From Sulfitobacter aestuariivivens (lineage in GTDB: Bacteria; Pseudomonadota; Alphaproteobacteria; Rhodobacterales; Rhodobacteraceae): a stretch of DNA of 64,000 nucleotides. Of the stretch, positions 33,387 to 42,732 are shown piece by piece (the stretch's first letter is position 1; the number at the start of each line of letters is the position of its first letter). The position numbers were made by a program, and so were the translations under genes. The stretch covers positions 930,001 to 994,000 of the forward strand of contig NZ_JACTAG010000002.1 of assembly GCF_014763045.1 (NCBI RefSeq), in the 5' to 3' direction. The notes beneath the pieces were generated by a model. That model was not told the DNA's origin. It made no database searches and saw only the letters and a list, made by a program, of their open reading frames with translations.

Positions 33387-34427
33387 CTAGCCCTTGACGC
33401 CAAGGCGTTCGCCAACGCCGTCACGATCCTGCAACGCGCGCCACCAGTCTTCGTTGTCGAGATACCATTGCACGGTCTTCTCAAGGCCTTCTTCAACCGT
33501 GACTGACGGTCGCCAACCAAGTTCATCGCGAATGCGGCCGGGGTCAATGGCGTACCGCAGATCATGGCCCGCGCGATCCGCGACAAAGGTGATCTGGTCT
33601 TCGTACTTCGTGTTCTTGGGGCGTTTGTCATCAAGGATCTGACAAATGGTCGTGACAAGGTCGATGTTCCGCGCCTCGTTTTCGCCGCCGATGTTGTAGC
33701 TTCGGCCCAGCGCGCCTTTTTCCAGAACCAGCAGCAAGGCATCTGCGTGATCCTCGACATAGAGCCAGTCGCGCACGTTTTCCCCTTTACCGTAAACGGG
33801 GATGTCCTTGCCCGCCAAGGCGTTCAGGATCACCACCGGAATCAGCTTTTCCGGAAAATGGTAGGGACCATAATTATTCGAACAATTGGTCAAGACCACC
33901 GGCAAGCCGTAGGTTTCGTGCCATGCCCGAACCAGATGATCACTGGCCGCTTTTGAGGCGGAATAGGGTGACCGTGGATCATATGAGGTCTCTTCGGTAA
34001 ACATCCCCGTTTCACCCAAGGACCCATAAACCTCATCAGTGGAAATATGGTGAAACCGGAAGTCCGCAGGCTTGCCTTTGGCTGTCCAGTAGGCGCGCGC
34101 GGCCTCAAGCATGTTGTAGGTGCCTGTTATGTTGGTTTCGATGAAATCACCGGGGCCATCGATGGAGCGGTCGACGTGGCTTTCTGCGGCCAAATGCATG
34201 ATCGCGTCGGGCTGGTGTGTATCCATCACAGCGTCGAGTGCGGCACGGTCGCGGATATCAACCTGTTCAAATGAATAAAGTGCGTTGTCCGCCACATCTG
34301 CCACGTTGGCCAGGCATCCGGCATAGGTCAGCGCATCAACATTGACGACCGCGTGACCGCGGGCCACAGCAAGGCGCACGACAGCAGAGCCGATGAAACC
34401 TGCACCGCCCGTTACAAGAATCTTCAT
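33387..34427 (-). CDS. rmlB: dTDP-glucose 4,6-dehydratase
   Basis: A 346-residue extended [16 protein letters not shown] is the NAD loop; [28 protein letters not shown] (catalytic Thr-Asp-Glu) and [13 protein letters not shown] (YxxxK) are hallmark motifs, as is [18 protein letters not shown]. It makes dTDP-4-keto-6-deoxyglucose for RmlC. Overlaps rmlC by 4 bp. Confidence 0.96.
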   Translation of the reverse strand: MKILVTGGAGFIGSAVVRLAVARGHAVVNVDALTYAGCLANVADVADNALYSFEQVDIRDRAALDAVMDTHQPDAIMHLAAESHVDRSIDGPGDFIETNITGTYNMLEAARAYWTAKGKPADFRFHHISTDEVYGSLGETGMFTEETSYDPRSPYSASKAASDHLVRAWHETYGLPVVLTNCSNNYGPYHFPEKLIPVVILNALAGKDIPVYGKGENVRDWLYVEDHADALLLVLEKGALGRSYNIGGENEARNIDLVTTICQILDDKRPKNTKYEDQITFVADRAGHDLRYAIDPGRIRDELGWRPSVTVEEGLEKTVQWYLDNEDWWRALQDRDGVGERLGVKG

Positions 34428-34990
34428 GGCGCGCCCTCAAAAATGAAGGGGCTGTCGAAATCAGCCATCAGCGGCGCCTTGCTGTCTTTGTCCGACAGGA
34501 TCGCATCGCCGCTCAGACCCCAATTGATGTCGAGGTCCGGATCGTCAAACCGCACGGCGCCATCGCAGTCAGGAGCGTAATAATCAGTACATTTGTAGAT
34601 GATTTCGGTATTCGGAGCGCGCGTGGCAAAGCCGTGCAGGAAACCTGCAGGGATCAACAGTTGCAAGCCGTTCTGCGCTGTCAGCTCGTAGCCGACCCAC
34701 TTGCCAAAAGTCGGGCTTCCTTTGCGGATGTCGACCGCCACATCAAAAAGCGCGCCCTGACCGCAACGCACAAGCTTGTCCTGTGCGTGGGGCGGTGACT
34801 GAAAGTGCAAGCCGCGCACCGTGCCCACCGCAGCAGACATGGAATGGTTGTCCTGAACAAAGTCCAGCTCAATGCCGTGTTCAGCCAGTGTCTTGCGGTT
34901 CCAGCTTTCAGAGAAAAACCCGCGATCATCGCCAAATCTGGCGGGTTCCAGCAGCAGGACACCGGGGAGATCGGTTTGTGTAACGCGCAC
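34424..34990 (-). CDS. rmlC: dTDP-4-dehydrorhamnose 3,5-epimerase
   Basis: A 188-residue cupin-type epimerase. [20 protein letters not shown] contains the catalytic His region; [22 protein letters not shown] and [11 protein letters not shown] are signature segments. It is first in the rmlCBDA operon. No further gene lies between it and DUF2793 on the same strand, only a hairpin at 35019-35035. Confidence 0.95.
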   Translation of the reverse strand: MRVTQTDLPGVLLLEPARFGDDRGFFSESWNRKTLAEHGIELDFVQDNHSMSAAVGTVRGLHFQSPPHAQDKLVRCGQGALFDVAVDIRKGSPTFGKWVGYELTAQNGLQLLIPAGFLHGFATRAPNTEIIYKCTDYYAPDCDGAVRFDDPDLDINWGLSGDAILSDKDSKAPLMADFDSPFIFEGAP

Positions 34991-35018
34991 GCCATCGCTC
35001 CGTGAGATTCACTTTAGT

Positions 35019-35035
35019 GGGCCTTACCAAGGCCC
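35019..35035 (-). terminator. Hairpin between the DUF2793 gene and rmlC
   Basis: GGGCCTT, loop ACC, AAGGCCC: a 7-bp stem between the DUF2793 stop (35083) and the rmlC start. No T-run, so terminator function is only probable. Confidence 0.45.
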
Positions 35036-35082
35036 CCTCAGAATGTCACGACGCGAGTTTTAGGGGTGCACCCGCAAGCCCG

Positions 35083-36117
35083 TCAGGACACGATGGCGCG
35101 GTCGGTCACACGGCGCCAGCTTGTGCCGTCTGAAAATGCGGGCACGGCGCCGCCGGCCTCGTCTGAGACGTAAAGTTGTGCGCCCGCTCCGGCAGTACCT
35201 GCAGCAGGCAGGGTGGCGACGGTAAATGACGGCAGGCCAACCGGCCCAAGAAAGCTGGCGACGTAGGGTGCGTTCGCAATCTGCAACACGTCGGTCGCCG
35301 CCGTCTCGTTGCGGAGCTTGAAGGATCCGTCTGCCTTGATCTTGAACTTCCAATCCCCGCCGGACAGATCATCGGTCATCCGGAAAGCGGCGCCACCGGT
35401 CCCACCCAGATTACGGACCTGAACCGATGGCTCGACCGCATTTGCGGCGACGGTCAGCGCCTGGTCGGGCGTTGCCTGACCAATCGCGACATGCCCATTC
35501 GAGCCATCAACCAGCATCGCATTGACGAATGAACCGCCATCCGAACTCACTTTGATGGCAAAGCCGTCCGAACCTGTCGTGCCCAACTCGGCGCGGCCAG
35601 AAAACCCGGTCTGGAAGAGCAGGCTTGCCGTATCCCCGGCACCGGCCTTGTTGAGCTTGAGCTGATGCCCGCCGCCTGCGTGATTGAGCAGTGTCGCATC
35701 AGACGAGACAGCCAGACGATTTGTTGTATCTGCAGCGGTCTGGACGCCCACGAAGGGCAGGTTTTGCAAATCCGCTTGGTCCAGTGCAACCCATTCGGTG
35801 CCGTCAAAGCGGTATGTTTCGCCAGACCCGGCGATATCGGCACGCCATCCAACGGACGCCTCAAAGAGCTGCCAGGTATTGTCGACCCAGAGGGCCAGCT
35901 TGTGATCGTGCCCGGCCCATGCTCCGGTGGCGCCATTCGCGATGATATAGCGATCGCCCAAATCAGGCAGGGCGGGCGGTTCGGTCAGGGAGGCGCTGAT
36001 CACGGAAAGCTGCGTGACCGCATCAAGGATCCTGAGCGCCTCGTTGTGGGTTACGTGTTTTTGGGCCTGCCCGGGCTGGATGTAAGGCAGCGACAGGGTT
36101 GGGGTTTTCTCTGGCAT
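35083..36117 (-). CDS. DUF2793-domain protein
   Basis: A 344-residue protein. The N-terminal third is the DUF2793 module (LSLPYIQPGQAQKHVTHNEA, then GDRYIIANGATGAWAG and LALWVDNTWQLFEASVGWRA). The rest consists of beta-rich tail-fibre-like repeats (HVAIGQATPDQALTVAAN is typical of phage tail spikes and autotransporter passenger regions). DUF2793 proteins occur widely in Rhodobacterales and in gene transfer agents or prophages, and their role is undefined. No other phage gene is present here, so this copy may be a surface or secreted protein linked to the polysaccharide region. Confidence 0.78.
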   Translation of the reverse strand: MPEKTPTLSLPYIQPGQAQKHVTHNEALRILDAVTQLSVISASLTEPPALPDLGDRYIIANGATGAWAGHDHKLALWVDNTWQLFEASVGWRADIAGSGETYRFDGTEWVALDQADLQNLPFVGVQTAADTTNRLAVSSDATLLNHAGGGHQLKLNKAGAGDTASLLFQTGFSGRAELGTTGSDGFAIKVSSDGGSFVNAMLVDGSNGHVAIGQATPDQALTVAANAVEPSVQVRNLGGTGGAAFRMTDDLSGGDWKFKIKADGSFKLRNETAATDVLQIANAPYVASFLGPVGLPSFTVATLPAAGTAGAGAQLYVSDEAGGAVPAFSDGTSWRRVTDRAIVS

Positions 36118-36334
36118 GCGCGGATTCCTTTGCGAGGCGTTTGGATGAACAGGTGGCGCGCAATCTGGGCCAGCAGAGTGAACCAGGGCTTAGGGAACCG
36201 CGCGCTGGAATTGGGCCGAACGCAACAGATGTCTCTTAAATTGACCATAGGGGTCATCAAAAAGCCGCATTACCATCATGCGCCGCCCATCTGCGCGCGC
36301 CACATTGCCTGCCGGAGTAATGGAGTGAGTGTTC

Positions 36335-39181
36335 ATGGTCACCGCGGTTTTCACTGTGGAAGGATCGCTGTCGTCGAGCCCTAACGACGGATTGGTAGGT
36401 CTCGATGATCTGCATCTGGTCCACGGCGCAGGCGGGACAGTGCTGTATGCGGTGTCGCGGGGCGGCGGGTATCTTACCGGCTTTGACGTGGGCGATGCGC
36501 CGGGGCAGACCGTGGAAGGCAGCTATTGGTCGCTTGCCGCGCAGTTTCTGCAATTGGAAACGACCGATCTTGTTCTGCGCGACCATGCCACGGGTCCCCA
36601 GCTTTACATGGCCGGGCTGAACAGCGGGGGCCTGCGCGGCGTGCGCATTGATGATGATGGCGCAGGTCCGCTGATCGAAGGAAATATCGCGGCAACCTCG
36701 GCCAGCCTGAACATGGCGCTCGTGACCGAGATGGAGTTGGTCGAAGGCACCGATACCGGCATTGCAGCGTTGCGCACGGGCGGGTTGGTCAACGTGTCGT
36801 TCGGGGCGAACAACGCGCTGAACGTGACCCAAATCAACGAAGGCGCTGCGATGCAGAACGCGCGCGCAAGCGACATCGTGACCGCAACACATAACGGCCA
36901 GACCTACGCATTTGTCAGCTTTGGCAGCGAAGATACCGTCAGCATGTATCGCCAGCTTGCGAATGGTCAGATGCAACATATTGCGGACGCGCAGGCAGAG
37001 CACGGGCTTTGGGCGGACACGCCGGGTGCCCTGACCGTGGCATCAGCGGCAGACGGTGGGCTTTACGTAGTCGTCGCAGGCTCTGGCAGCGGATCACTGA
37101 GCGTGCTGGCGGTGGCAACCAATGGCAGCACAATGATCCCGGTTGATCACGTTGTGGACAGTTTGGATACCCGTTTCGCAAATGCGACCGAGGTAACAAG
37201 CGTGTCAATCAGCGGACAGGACTATGTGCTTGCCGCCGGGTCGGACGCGGGCCTAAGCCTGTTCGTTATGCTGCCGGGCGGACGCCTGCAGCACGTCGAG
37301 ACATTCGAAGGGACAATTGACGCGCCACTGAACGGTATCACCGCGCTTGAGGCGATGGCGGTTCCCGGCGGTATTCGCGTCTGGGCCAGCACCGAAGCGG
37401 CACCTTTCCTGTCTGAGTTTTCCGTATCGTTGCAGAATATCGGGATCAACCGTGTCGACGGCGGCGGCAATGGCACTTTGAACGGGACCAACGGCGACGA
37501 TATACTCGACGGTGGTGCCGGCCACGACAATATCAGCGGCGGCGGCGGCAGCGACATCCTGCTGGATGGTGCAGGTCTGGATACGCTGCGCGGGGGCAAT
37601 GGCGCAGATACGTTCATTCTATCACGCGATGGGCAGCGGGACGTCATCCAGGATTTCCAGCATACGCTCGACCAGATTGATCTGTCCGGTTTTGGCCCGA
37701 TTGGCGGGATCGGCAGCCTAAGTATCGTTTCGCGCACATGGGGCGCGGAAATACGTTTCGGCAATGAGGTGATCGAGGTGCGCAGTGCCAATGGCGCCTC
37801 GCTGTCTGCGCAGAACTTCAACGCGGAAAACCTTGTTTTAGGGGGCCGGATTGAAGTGGATCCGTCACTTTATCCTGCGCCCGGGACCTATGTACCTGAG
37901 GTCAACCCAGCGCCATTGCCCCCGGCACCCAGCCCCCCGCCCGCACCGGCGCCACAACCCCTGCCCAATCCGCAACCATCCCCCGCCCCGCAGCCACAGC
38001 CGACCCCCAGCACCACCGGCGGATCCGCCAGCAGCGGGCCGATGGACACCGAGATGCCGGGGGTAAAACCCTGGGCTCCGATGGGGCAGGCCGAACCCAA
38101 TGTCAGTTTCAGCCTCGGCACCAATCCAAGCATAGGAACTGACGCGCCAAACAATATCCTCACGCTTGGCGCCAATAACCAGATCTTTGGTCGGGGCGGC
38201 AATGACACCATCCGGTCCAGCGGCGGCAACGACAGTGTCGATGGCGGCGCTGGCAGCGATATTGTTGATGGGGGCAATGGTGCCGATGTGATTTCGGGCG
38301 GGGCGGGTTTTGACACGCTTCTGGGCCGCGACGGTTTTGACACCCTTGACGGTGGCGCGGGCGCGGATCTTTTGCGCGGCGGCAACGGCAATGATCTGAT
38401 GATTGGCGGTGATGGTTTCGACGTGCTGCATGGCGAGGGCGGCAATGACGTGATGTTCGGCGGTGCCATGCCAGACCGTATTTTCGGAGGTGGCGGCGAC
38501 GACCGGATCGATGCAGGCAGCAACTTTGGCATTTCTGTCGACGGCGTCTGGGGTCAGGAGGGCAATGACACGATCCTGGGCAATGTTGGGTATGACATGC
38601 TGAACGGTGGGTTTGGTAACGATCTGATTTATGGCGGAGATCAGGCAGACAATCTGTATGGCAGTTGGGGGGCGGACATTCTTGTGGGCGGACAGGGTCT
38701 GGATCGCCTTTTCGGGGATCAGGGGAATGACAGGCTTTATGGCGGGACCGGCAATGATGGCCATTTCGGTGGCGCAGGCGACGACACGATCTGGGGCGGG
38801 ACGGGCAATGATCGCTTTTTTGGCGAGATCGGAGATGACATCATCATCGGGGAGGAAGGTCGGGATACCATCTATGGAGGTGCCGGCTTTGATACGGTGA
38901 TCGGTGGGGAAGGAAACGACCTGCTGTTCGGCAATTTCAATGCGGATCGGTTTGTATTCGCGGACAACCATGGCGACGACACGCTGGTCGATTTCGCCGC
39001 GACAAACGCGTTCGAGATGATCGATTTCACAAATCTCAGCGGATTTGACAGTTTTGCCGACGTGCTCGCGGGATCAACGCAGACAGGTGCGAACGTTCTG
39101 ATCGATACCGGCGCAGACAGCTCTGTTCTGCTGATCCGGGTGAACATGGGCGATCTGGACGCAGATGATTTTCTCTTTTAA
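36335..39181 (+). CDS. Large RTX-type calcium-binding secreted protein
   Basis: A 948-residue protein. The first ~370 residues form repeated beta-propeller-like blades (for example GLYVVVAGSGSGSLSVLAVA) with no known enzyme motif. A short RTX block (about 378-430, GGxGxD repeats), a beta-rich segment and a Pro-rich linker (about 515-560, mostly P, A, S, Q) follow, then a large RTX array at about 600-870. The C-terminus has DFAATNAFEMIDFTNLSG and ends DADDFLF, a type I secretion signal type. There is no N-terminal signal peptide, consistent with ABC-type export. The ATG at 36335 has GGAG 9 nt upstream; a GTG at 36329 is too close. It ends 4 bp into the convergent glycosyltransferase gene. No haemolysin catalytic domain is seen. 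Confidence 0.85.
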   Translation: MVTAVFTVEGSLSSSPNDGLVGLDDLHLVHGAGGTVLYAVSRGGGYLTGFDVGDAPGQTVEGSYWSLAAQFLQLETTDLVLRDHATGPQLYMAGLNSGGLRGVRIDDDGAGPLIEGNIAATSASLNMALVTEMELVEGTDTGIAALRTGGLVNVSFGANNALNVTQINEGAAMQNARASDIVTATHNGQTYAFVSFGSEDTVSMYRQLANGQMQHIADAQAEHGLWADTPGALTVASAADGGLYVVVAGSGSGSLSVLAVATNGSTMIPVDHVVDSLDTRFANATEVTSVSISGQDYVLAAGSDAGLSLFVMLPGGRLQHVETFEGTIDAPLNGITALEAMAVPGGIRVWASTEAAPFLSEFSVSLQNIGINRVDGGGNGTLNGTNGDDILDGGAGHDNISGGGGSDILLDGAGLDTLRGGNGADTFILSRDGQRDVIQDFQHTLDQIDLSGFGPIGGIGSLSIVSRTWGAEIRFGNEVIEVRSANGASLSAQNFNAENLVLGGRIEVDPSLYPAPGTYVPEVNPAPLPPAPSPPPAPAPQPLPNPQPSPAPQPQPTPSTTGGSASSGPMDTEMPGVKPWAPMGQAEPNVSFSLGTNPSIGTDAPNNILTLGANNQIFGRGGNDTIRSSGGNDSVDGGAGSDIVDGGNGADVISGGAGFDTLLGRDGFDTLDGGAGADLLRGGNGNDLMIGGDGFDVLHGEGGNDVMFGGAMPDRIFGGGGDDRIDAGSNFGISVDGVWGQEGNDTILGNVGYDMLNGGFGNDLIYGGDQADNLYGSWGADILVGGQGLDRLFGDQGNDRLYGGTGNDGHFGGAGDDTIWGGTGNDRFFGEIGDDIIIGEEGRDTIYGGAGFDTVIGGEGNDLLFGNFNADRFVFADNHGDDTLVDFAATNAFEMIDFTNLSGFDSFADVLAGSTQTGANVLIDTGADSSVLLIRVNMGDLDADDFLF

Positions 39182-40389
39182 GTCAGCACTTTGCTGATCA
39201 TGGCATCCAGTGCGGCAGCTTGATCATCGAAATTTGTGACCTTTTGTGGTGCTGCGGGTGACGGATGTTCCGCAAGCGCGTCTTCAATCTGGGCCTGCAC
39301 CGGTGCTGCCGTGCTGCCGATGGGAATCAGCTTGTCTGCCGGAACGGTGCCGTGTTCCGTTGTGCCCCCGCTATCGGTCTGTATCAGCGCAATCCCTCTA
39401 GCCAGGGCCTCTCGCACAGCCAAGCCAAAGGTTTCTTTCCATTGCGACATGAACAAAAGGACGTCGATCTGCGCATAGTAGTCGTCCATCTGTTCCTGAG
39501 AGAACCGTGGATGGACCCCCCATTCACCGGGAAGATCATCAAATCGGTGCCCCGCCCACCATGCCCCGTCAAGGCTGCCTTCGACCACCTGCACCTTGAA
39601 ATCATCCCGGTTCAGTCCGGCAAAGGCGCGTCGGATAAGGGGCCAGCCTTTCATATGAGACGGTCCCCCGACAAAGCCAAAGGTCAACCTGGGATCCGCT
39701 GCGCGCCGGGCAGCCTGCCGGGCAAAAAAATCCGGTGCCGGCTGTCGCACACCGTTTTCCCACACGACACCCTTGTCAGGTGCAAAACCTGAGCTTGCAC
39801 TGAGATCACGTGCGTATTCGCTTGGATAGGTGATAATCTCTGCCAAAGGGCCCCTGCTTTGCAGATGGTCGAAGCGGGTCTTTGCTTTTTCAAAGTCCTC
39901 TACACAGCTGCGGCAGGTCTCCAGCCGGATGGGGTTCTGTCCGCAAAATGTGTTGTCCACGCGGATCATGAACTGACGGTCGCAAATCCACCAGAAATCA
40001 TGCGTGCTGAGGATCGACGGCACACCGGCCTCAGCGGCGGCTTCTAAAATCCCGGTACCCATATCCTGAATGCAGTGCGCGTGTACCAGATCGGGTTTCA
40101 GCGCTTCTATCAGGTTGGTCAGTTCGCGGGTCACGCCTGGGTTTTCGTAAAGCAGGTCATATTCCCGCCCAGGCGGCACGTTGATTATATAGTTTGTGAT
40201 CCCCTGCTGCTCAGACTTGATGACGGCATAGGGAGCAATATCGTGACGGCAGCACAGGGACGTCGCGGTAATGCGATAGCCGCCACGGCGCAAAAGCGAC
40301 TGTGCGACCTGTTCGGCCACGATGGTTGCGCCGCCGTAGGAGAACGGAGCGAAGAAAACGTTGGCCAGCAGGATATGCCGTTCCGTCAT
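39178..40389 (-). CDS. GT4-family glycosyltransferase
   Basis: A 403-residue GT-B transferase. The donor-side C-terminal domain shows GFVGGPSHMKGW and LALREALARGIALIQTD-like EAL pattern (TFGLAVREALARG, then DSGGTTEHG). The N-terminal domain has FSYGGATIVAEQVAQSLL and LVHAHCIQDMGTGIL, seen in GT4 enzymes. The ATG at 40389 overlaps the stop of the upstream glycosyltransferase gene by 4 bp; a longer start is less likely. Probably adds a sugar in surface polysaccharide assembly; donor and acceptor unknown. Confidence 0.85.
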   Translation of the reverse strand: MTERHILLANVFFAPFSYGGATIVAEQVAQSLLRRGGYRITATSLCCRHDIAPYAVIKSEQQGITNYIINVPPGREYDLLYENPGVTRELTNLIEALKPDLVHAHCIQDMGTGILEAAAEAGVPSILSTHDFWWICDRQFMIRVDNTFCGQNPIRLETCRSCVEDFEKAKTRFDHLQSRGPLAEIITYPSEYARDLSASSGFAPDKGVVWENGVRQPAPDFFARQAARRAADPRLTFGFVGGPSHMKGWPLIRRAFAGLNRDDFKVQVVEGSLDGAWWAGHRFDDLPGEWGVHPRFSQEQMDDYYAQIDVLLFMSQWKETFGLAVREALARGIALIQTDSGGTTEHGTVPADKLIPIGSTAAPVQAQIEDALAEHPSPAAPQKVTNFDDQAAALDAMISKVLT

Positions 40390-41699
40390 CCTTTGACCCA
40401 CTCCAGCACTTCCGACGATACGATATGTGCGGAATCCGATCCGACCCATGTTTCTTCCAGGTCGCGACTGGCCGCCTGCCCCATCTGACGGGCAAGTGCT
40501 GCGTCACGTCCCAGAGTTTCGAGCGCGGTGGCCCAGTCAGCCTTGTCACTGGCGACAAAACCGGTTTCGCCGTCTCGCACGACGTTCTTGAGGTCACCCA
40601 CCGTGCCGACAATCGATGGCACCCCGACCGAGGCGGCGTCGATCACGCGCACCGCGCTTTTGCACTGATTGAAGATATCGTCGCTGAGAGGCATGACAGC
40701 GCAGTCTGCACGGGCCAAGGCCGCCGCGTACTTGGGGTAAGTCGAAAAACTGACGCTTTCGACCTGATCGACTAGCGCCTCTGGCAGATGCTTCTGGTCA
40801 AAATGGCCGATCACCAAGAGGCGTCGATTCGAATCCGCCGTGATGAATGCTGTCAGTGGTTCGATGATTTCGGCCAGATCAACTTCATGACCTTGTGACC
40901 CGCTGGCAAATGCCACACGGAAAAGACCGTCATCTGTGTCACGCGCAGCCATCGCGGCGGCACCCGTGTCGAGCGTTTCGGCATCTGCAAAGTTGCGGCG
41001 GACAAAAACGGGACGTTGGGTATAAAGCCGAGTATGTTCGGCCATTCCGGGGGTGGACACGGTCAACAGGTCGGCACCGTTCATCATGGTCAGATACTTG
41101 GGCGCTTCGCTCAAAAAGTGCGCCTTCAGGCCCGGATCAACGGCTTTCATGTTGCCATAGGTCTCGTAGGCACTGACCGAGAACAATGGGTCGTCAAGGT
41201 CATAGAGCACCGGCAATCGTAACCGCCGCGCCTCGTATCGCAACATCTCAGTTACCTGTGTCGACTGAAGGCGATACTCCATCAGATGTGTGGCCTGCTG
41301 CAAAACACGGGCAGCACGGGGGACATCCTGATAATGAGCATAGTCGAAATCGACATCTCGCGCCTGCCAGAAATCGGACAGTTGTTCGACACGGTACTTC
41401 CGGCATTGCGGCAGATTCAGGTCGCCAATCAGCCCGATCCGGCGGCGGTTCGACAAGAGGGCGGGCGCGCCCGAAATGTGGAAGGCCTGTTCGCGGGCCA
41501 GCGTTTGCCAGATGCCATGCAAGTACACTTCGTCCCGGGCGGGTCCGGGAGTTCCTGAAAATCCCAGTGCGCTGGGGGCAATGTTGCGCAACCGCATGCC
41601 GACAAAGGTCCGCGCTTTGCCGAAGGCAACTGCGGCACCTTCCTCGCGGACAGTGCTGAAAAACCGCTTTATCAGCGCCAATCTGAAAAATCGTGCCAC
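40386..41699 (-). CDS. Glycosyltransferase, GT-B fold
   Basis: A 437-residue protein, with the GTG at 41699 chosen because AAGGA precedes it by 9 nt and the longer frame to 41819 would run into the divergent GT2 gene. Residues about 175-200 hold LPVLYDLDDPLFS, and the C-terminal half has a glycosyltransferase group 1-like donor domain (ALARADCAVMPLSDDIFN, AVRVIDAASVGVPSIVGTVGDLKNVV). The N-terminal part is not matched to a family. It is coupled to the GT4 gene downstream. Confidence 0.75.
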   Translation of the reverse strand: MARFFRLALIKRFFSTVREEGAAVAFGKARTFVGMRLRNIAPSALGFSGTPGPARDEVYLHGIWQTLAREQAFHISGAPALLSNRRRIGLIGDLNLPQCRKYRVEQLSDFWQARDVDFDYAHYQDVPRAARVLQQATHLMEYRLQSTQVTEMLRYEARRLRLPVLYDLDDPLFSVSAYETYGNMKAVDPGLKAHFLSEAPKYLTMMNGADLLTVSTPGMAEHTRLYTQRPVFVRRNFADAETLDTGAAAMAARDTDDGLFRVAFASGSQGHEVDLAEIIEPLTAFITADSNRRLLVIGHFDQKHLPEALVDQVESVSFSTYPKYAAALARADCAVMPLSDDIFNQCKSAVRVIDAASVGVPSIVGTVGDLKNVVRDGETGFVASDKADWATALETLGRDAALARQMGQAASRDLEETWVGSDSAHIVSSEVLEWVKG

Positions 41700-41799
41700 C
41701 GACTGATGTCCTTGAGCTTTCTGCTCCGGCCCGAATAGTCTACTTCCATTCAGACTTCTATCCGATTTTGGCCGCACGATACCTCGCAGGACCCTGACA

Positions 41800-42732
41800 A
41801 TGCCGATGCCGCAAAGCAATAAGGTGACGATCCTGATGGGGGTCTATAATGGTGCGGCCCATCTGGATGCCCAATTGCAGAGCATTGCGGCGCAGACTTA
41901 TGAGAACTGGTCGTTGATTTGCAGCGACGATGGGTCGACGGATGGGACGCGCGAGATCGTCACGCGGTTTGCGCAGGATCATCGCGGCAAAGTGCTGTTA
42001 AGCGACGGGCCGCGCGCCGGGTTTTCCAGCAATTACATGCAGATGATGCGTGATCTGCCCGATGATATCGCGATGGTGGCGTTTGCGGATCAAGACGACA
42101 TCTGGGAACCTGACAAGCTTGCCCGGGCGGCACAGGCGCTTGAGACAGAGGGTCACCCCACCCTTTATGCGTCCCGATGCTGGTACTGGTATCCTGAAAG
42201 CGGTGTACGCAAGCCGTCGCCAAGCCCGGCGCGTCCGGCCACATTTCGCAATGCGCTGATCGAAAATATCGCAACTGGCAACACCATCGTATTGAACCCA
42301 GCCGCTGCGCGCTTTGTTCGGGATGCCGCGCAACACACGTCTGCTGTATTTGCCCATGACTGGTGGCTTTACCTGTTGATGGCAGGCGCAGACTACCGGA
42401 TCGAATTTGATACCGGCGCGCCGACACTGCTTTATCGCCAGCACGCCGAAAATTTGATCGGCGGGGGTCAAACACTGCACGAGCAGGTACAGCGCAAGCT
42501 GAAAGTCTTGCAAGGGGCACTGTCTGATCGGATCGGTCTGAACATTGAGGCTTTGCAACAGGTTGAGAACCTCTTGACCGCTCAGAACCGTGAGGTACTC
42601 GATCAATTTGCGCGGGCTCGCCAAGCCGGTTTTCTCAGGCGTCTGCAAGGCTTGAGAAAGGTGGCTCCTTATCGGCAGACAACACTGGGCACGCTTGGTT
42701 TTTGGGGAGCCGCCAGTCTTGGCCGTATCTGA
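41800..42732 (+). CDS. GT2-family glycosyltransferase
   Basis: A 310-residue GT-A transferase. VTILMGVYNGAAHLDAQLQS, ICSDDGSTDGTREIV and the metal-binding FADQDDIWEPDKL are the standard GT2 motifs; the acceptor-binding region includes FAHDWWLYLL. This subgroup resembles rhamnosyl- and galactofuranosyl-type transferases, and the rml genes nearby would supply dTDP-rhamnose. The next gene overlaps its end by 14 bp. ATG at 41800 or 41806. Confidence 0.88.
   Translation: MPMPQSNKVTILMGVYNGAAHLDAQLQSIAAQTYENWSLICSDDGSTDGTREIVTRFAQDHRGKVLLSDGPRAGFSSNYMQMMRDLPDDIAMVAFADQDDIWEPDKLARAAQALETEGHPTLYASRCWYWYPESGVRKPSPSPARPATFRNALIENIATGNTIVLNPAAARFVRDAAQHTSAVFAHDWWLYLLMAGADYRIEFDTGAPTLLYRQHAENLIGGGQTLHEQVQRKLKVLQGALSDRIGLNIEALQQVENLLTAQNREVLDQFARARQAGFLRRLQGLRKVAPYRQTTLGTLGFWGAASLGRI

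Noticed and set aside
36194-36198. GGAAC upstream of the large RTX gene as an EcfG -35.
   Set aside because: No NGTT is found 16-17 bp downstream (the bases read CCGAAC).
38150-38950. Regularly repeated short DNA motifs, like a repeat array.
   Set aside because: They encode RTX nonapeptides. There are no constant direct repeats with unique spacers, so this is not a CRISPR array.
37865-38971. Long - strand open frame opposite the RTX repeats, rich in repeated Ile/Pro/Ala patterns.
   Set aside because: It mirrors the GGxGxD coding repeats and has no RBS or known domain.
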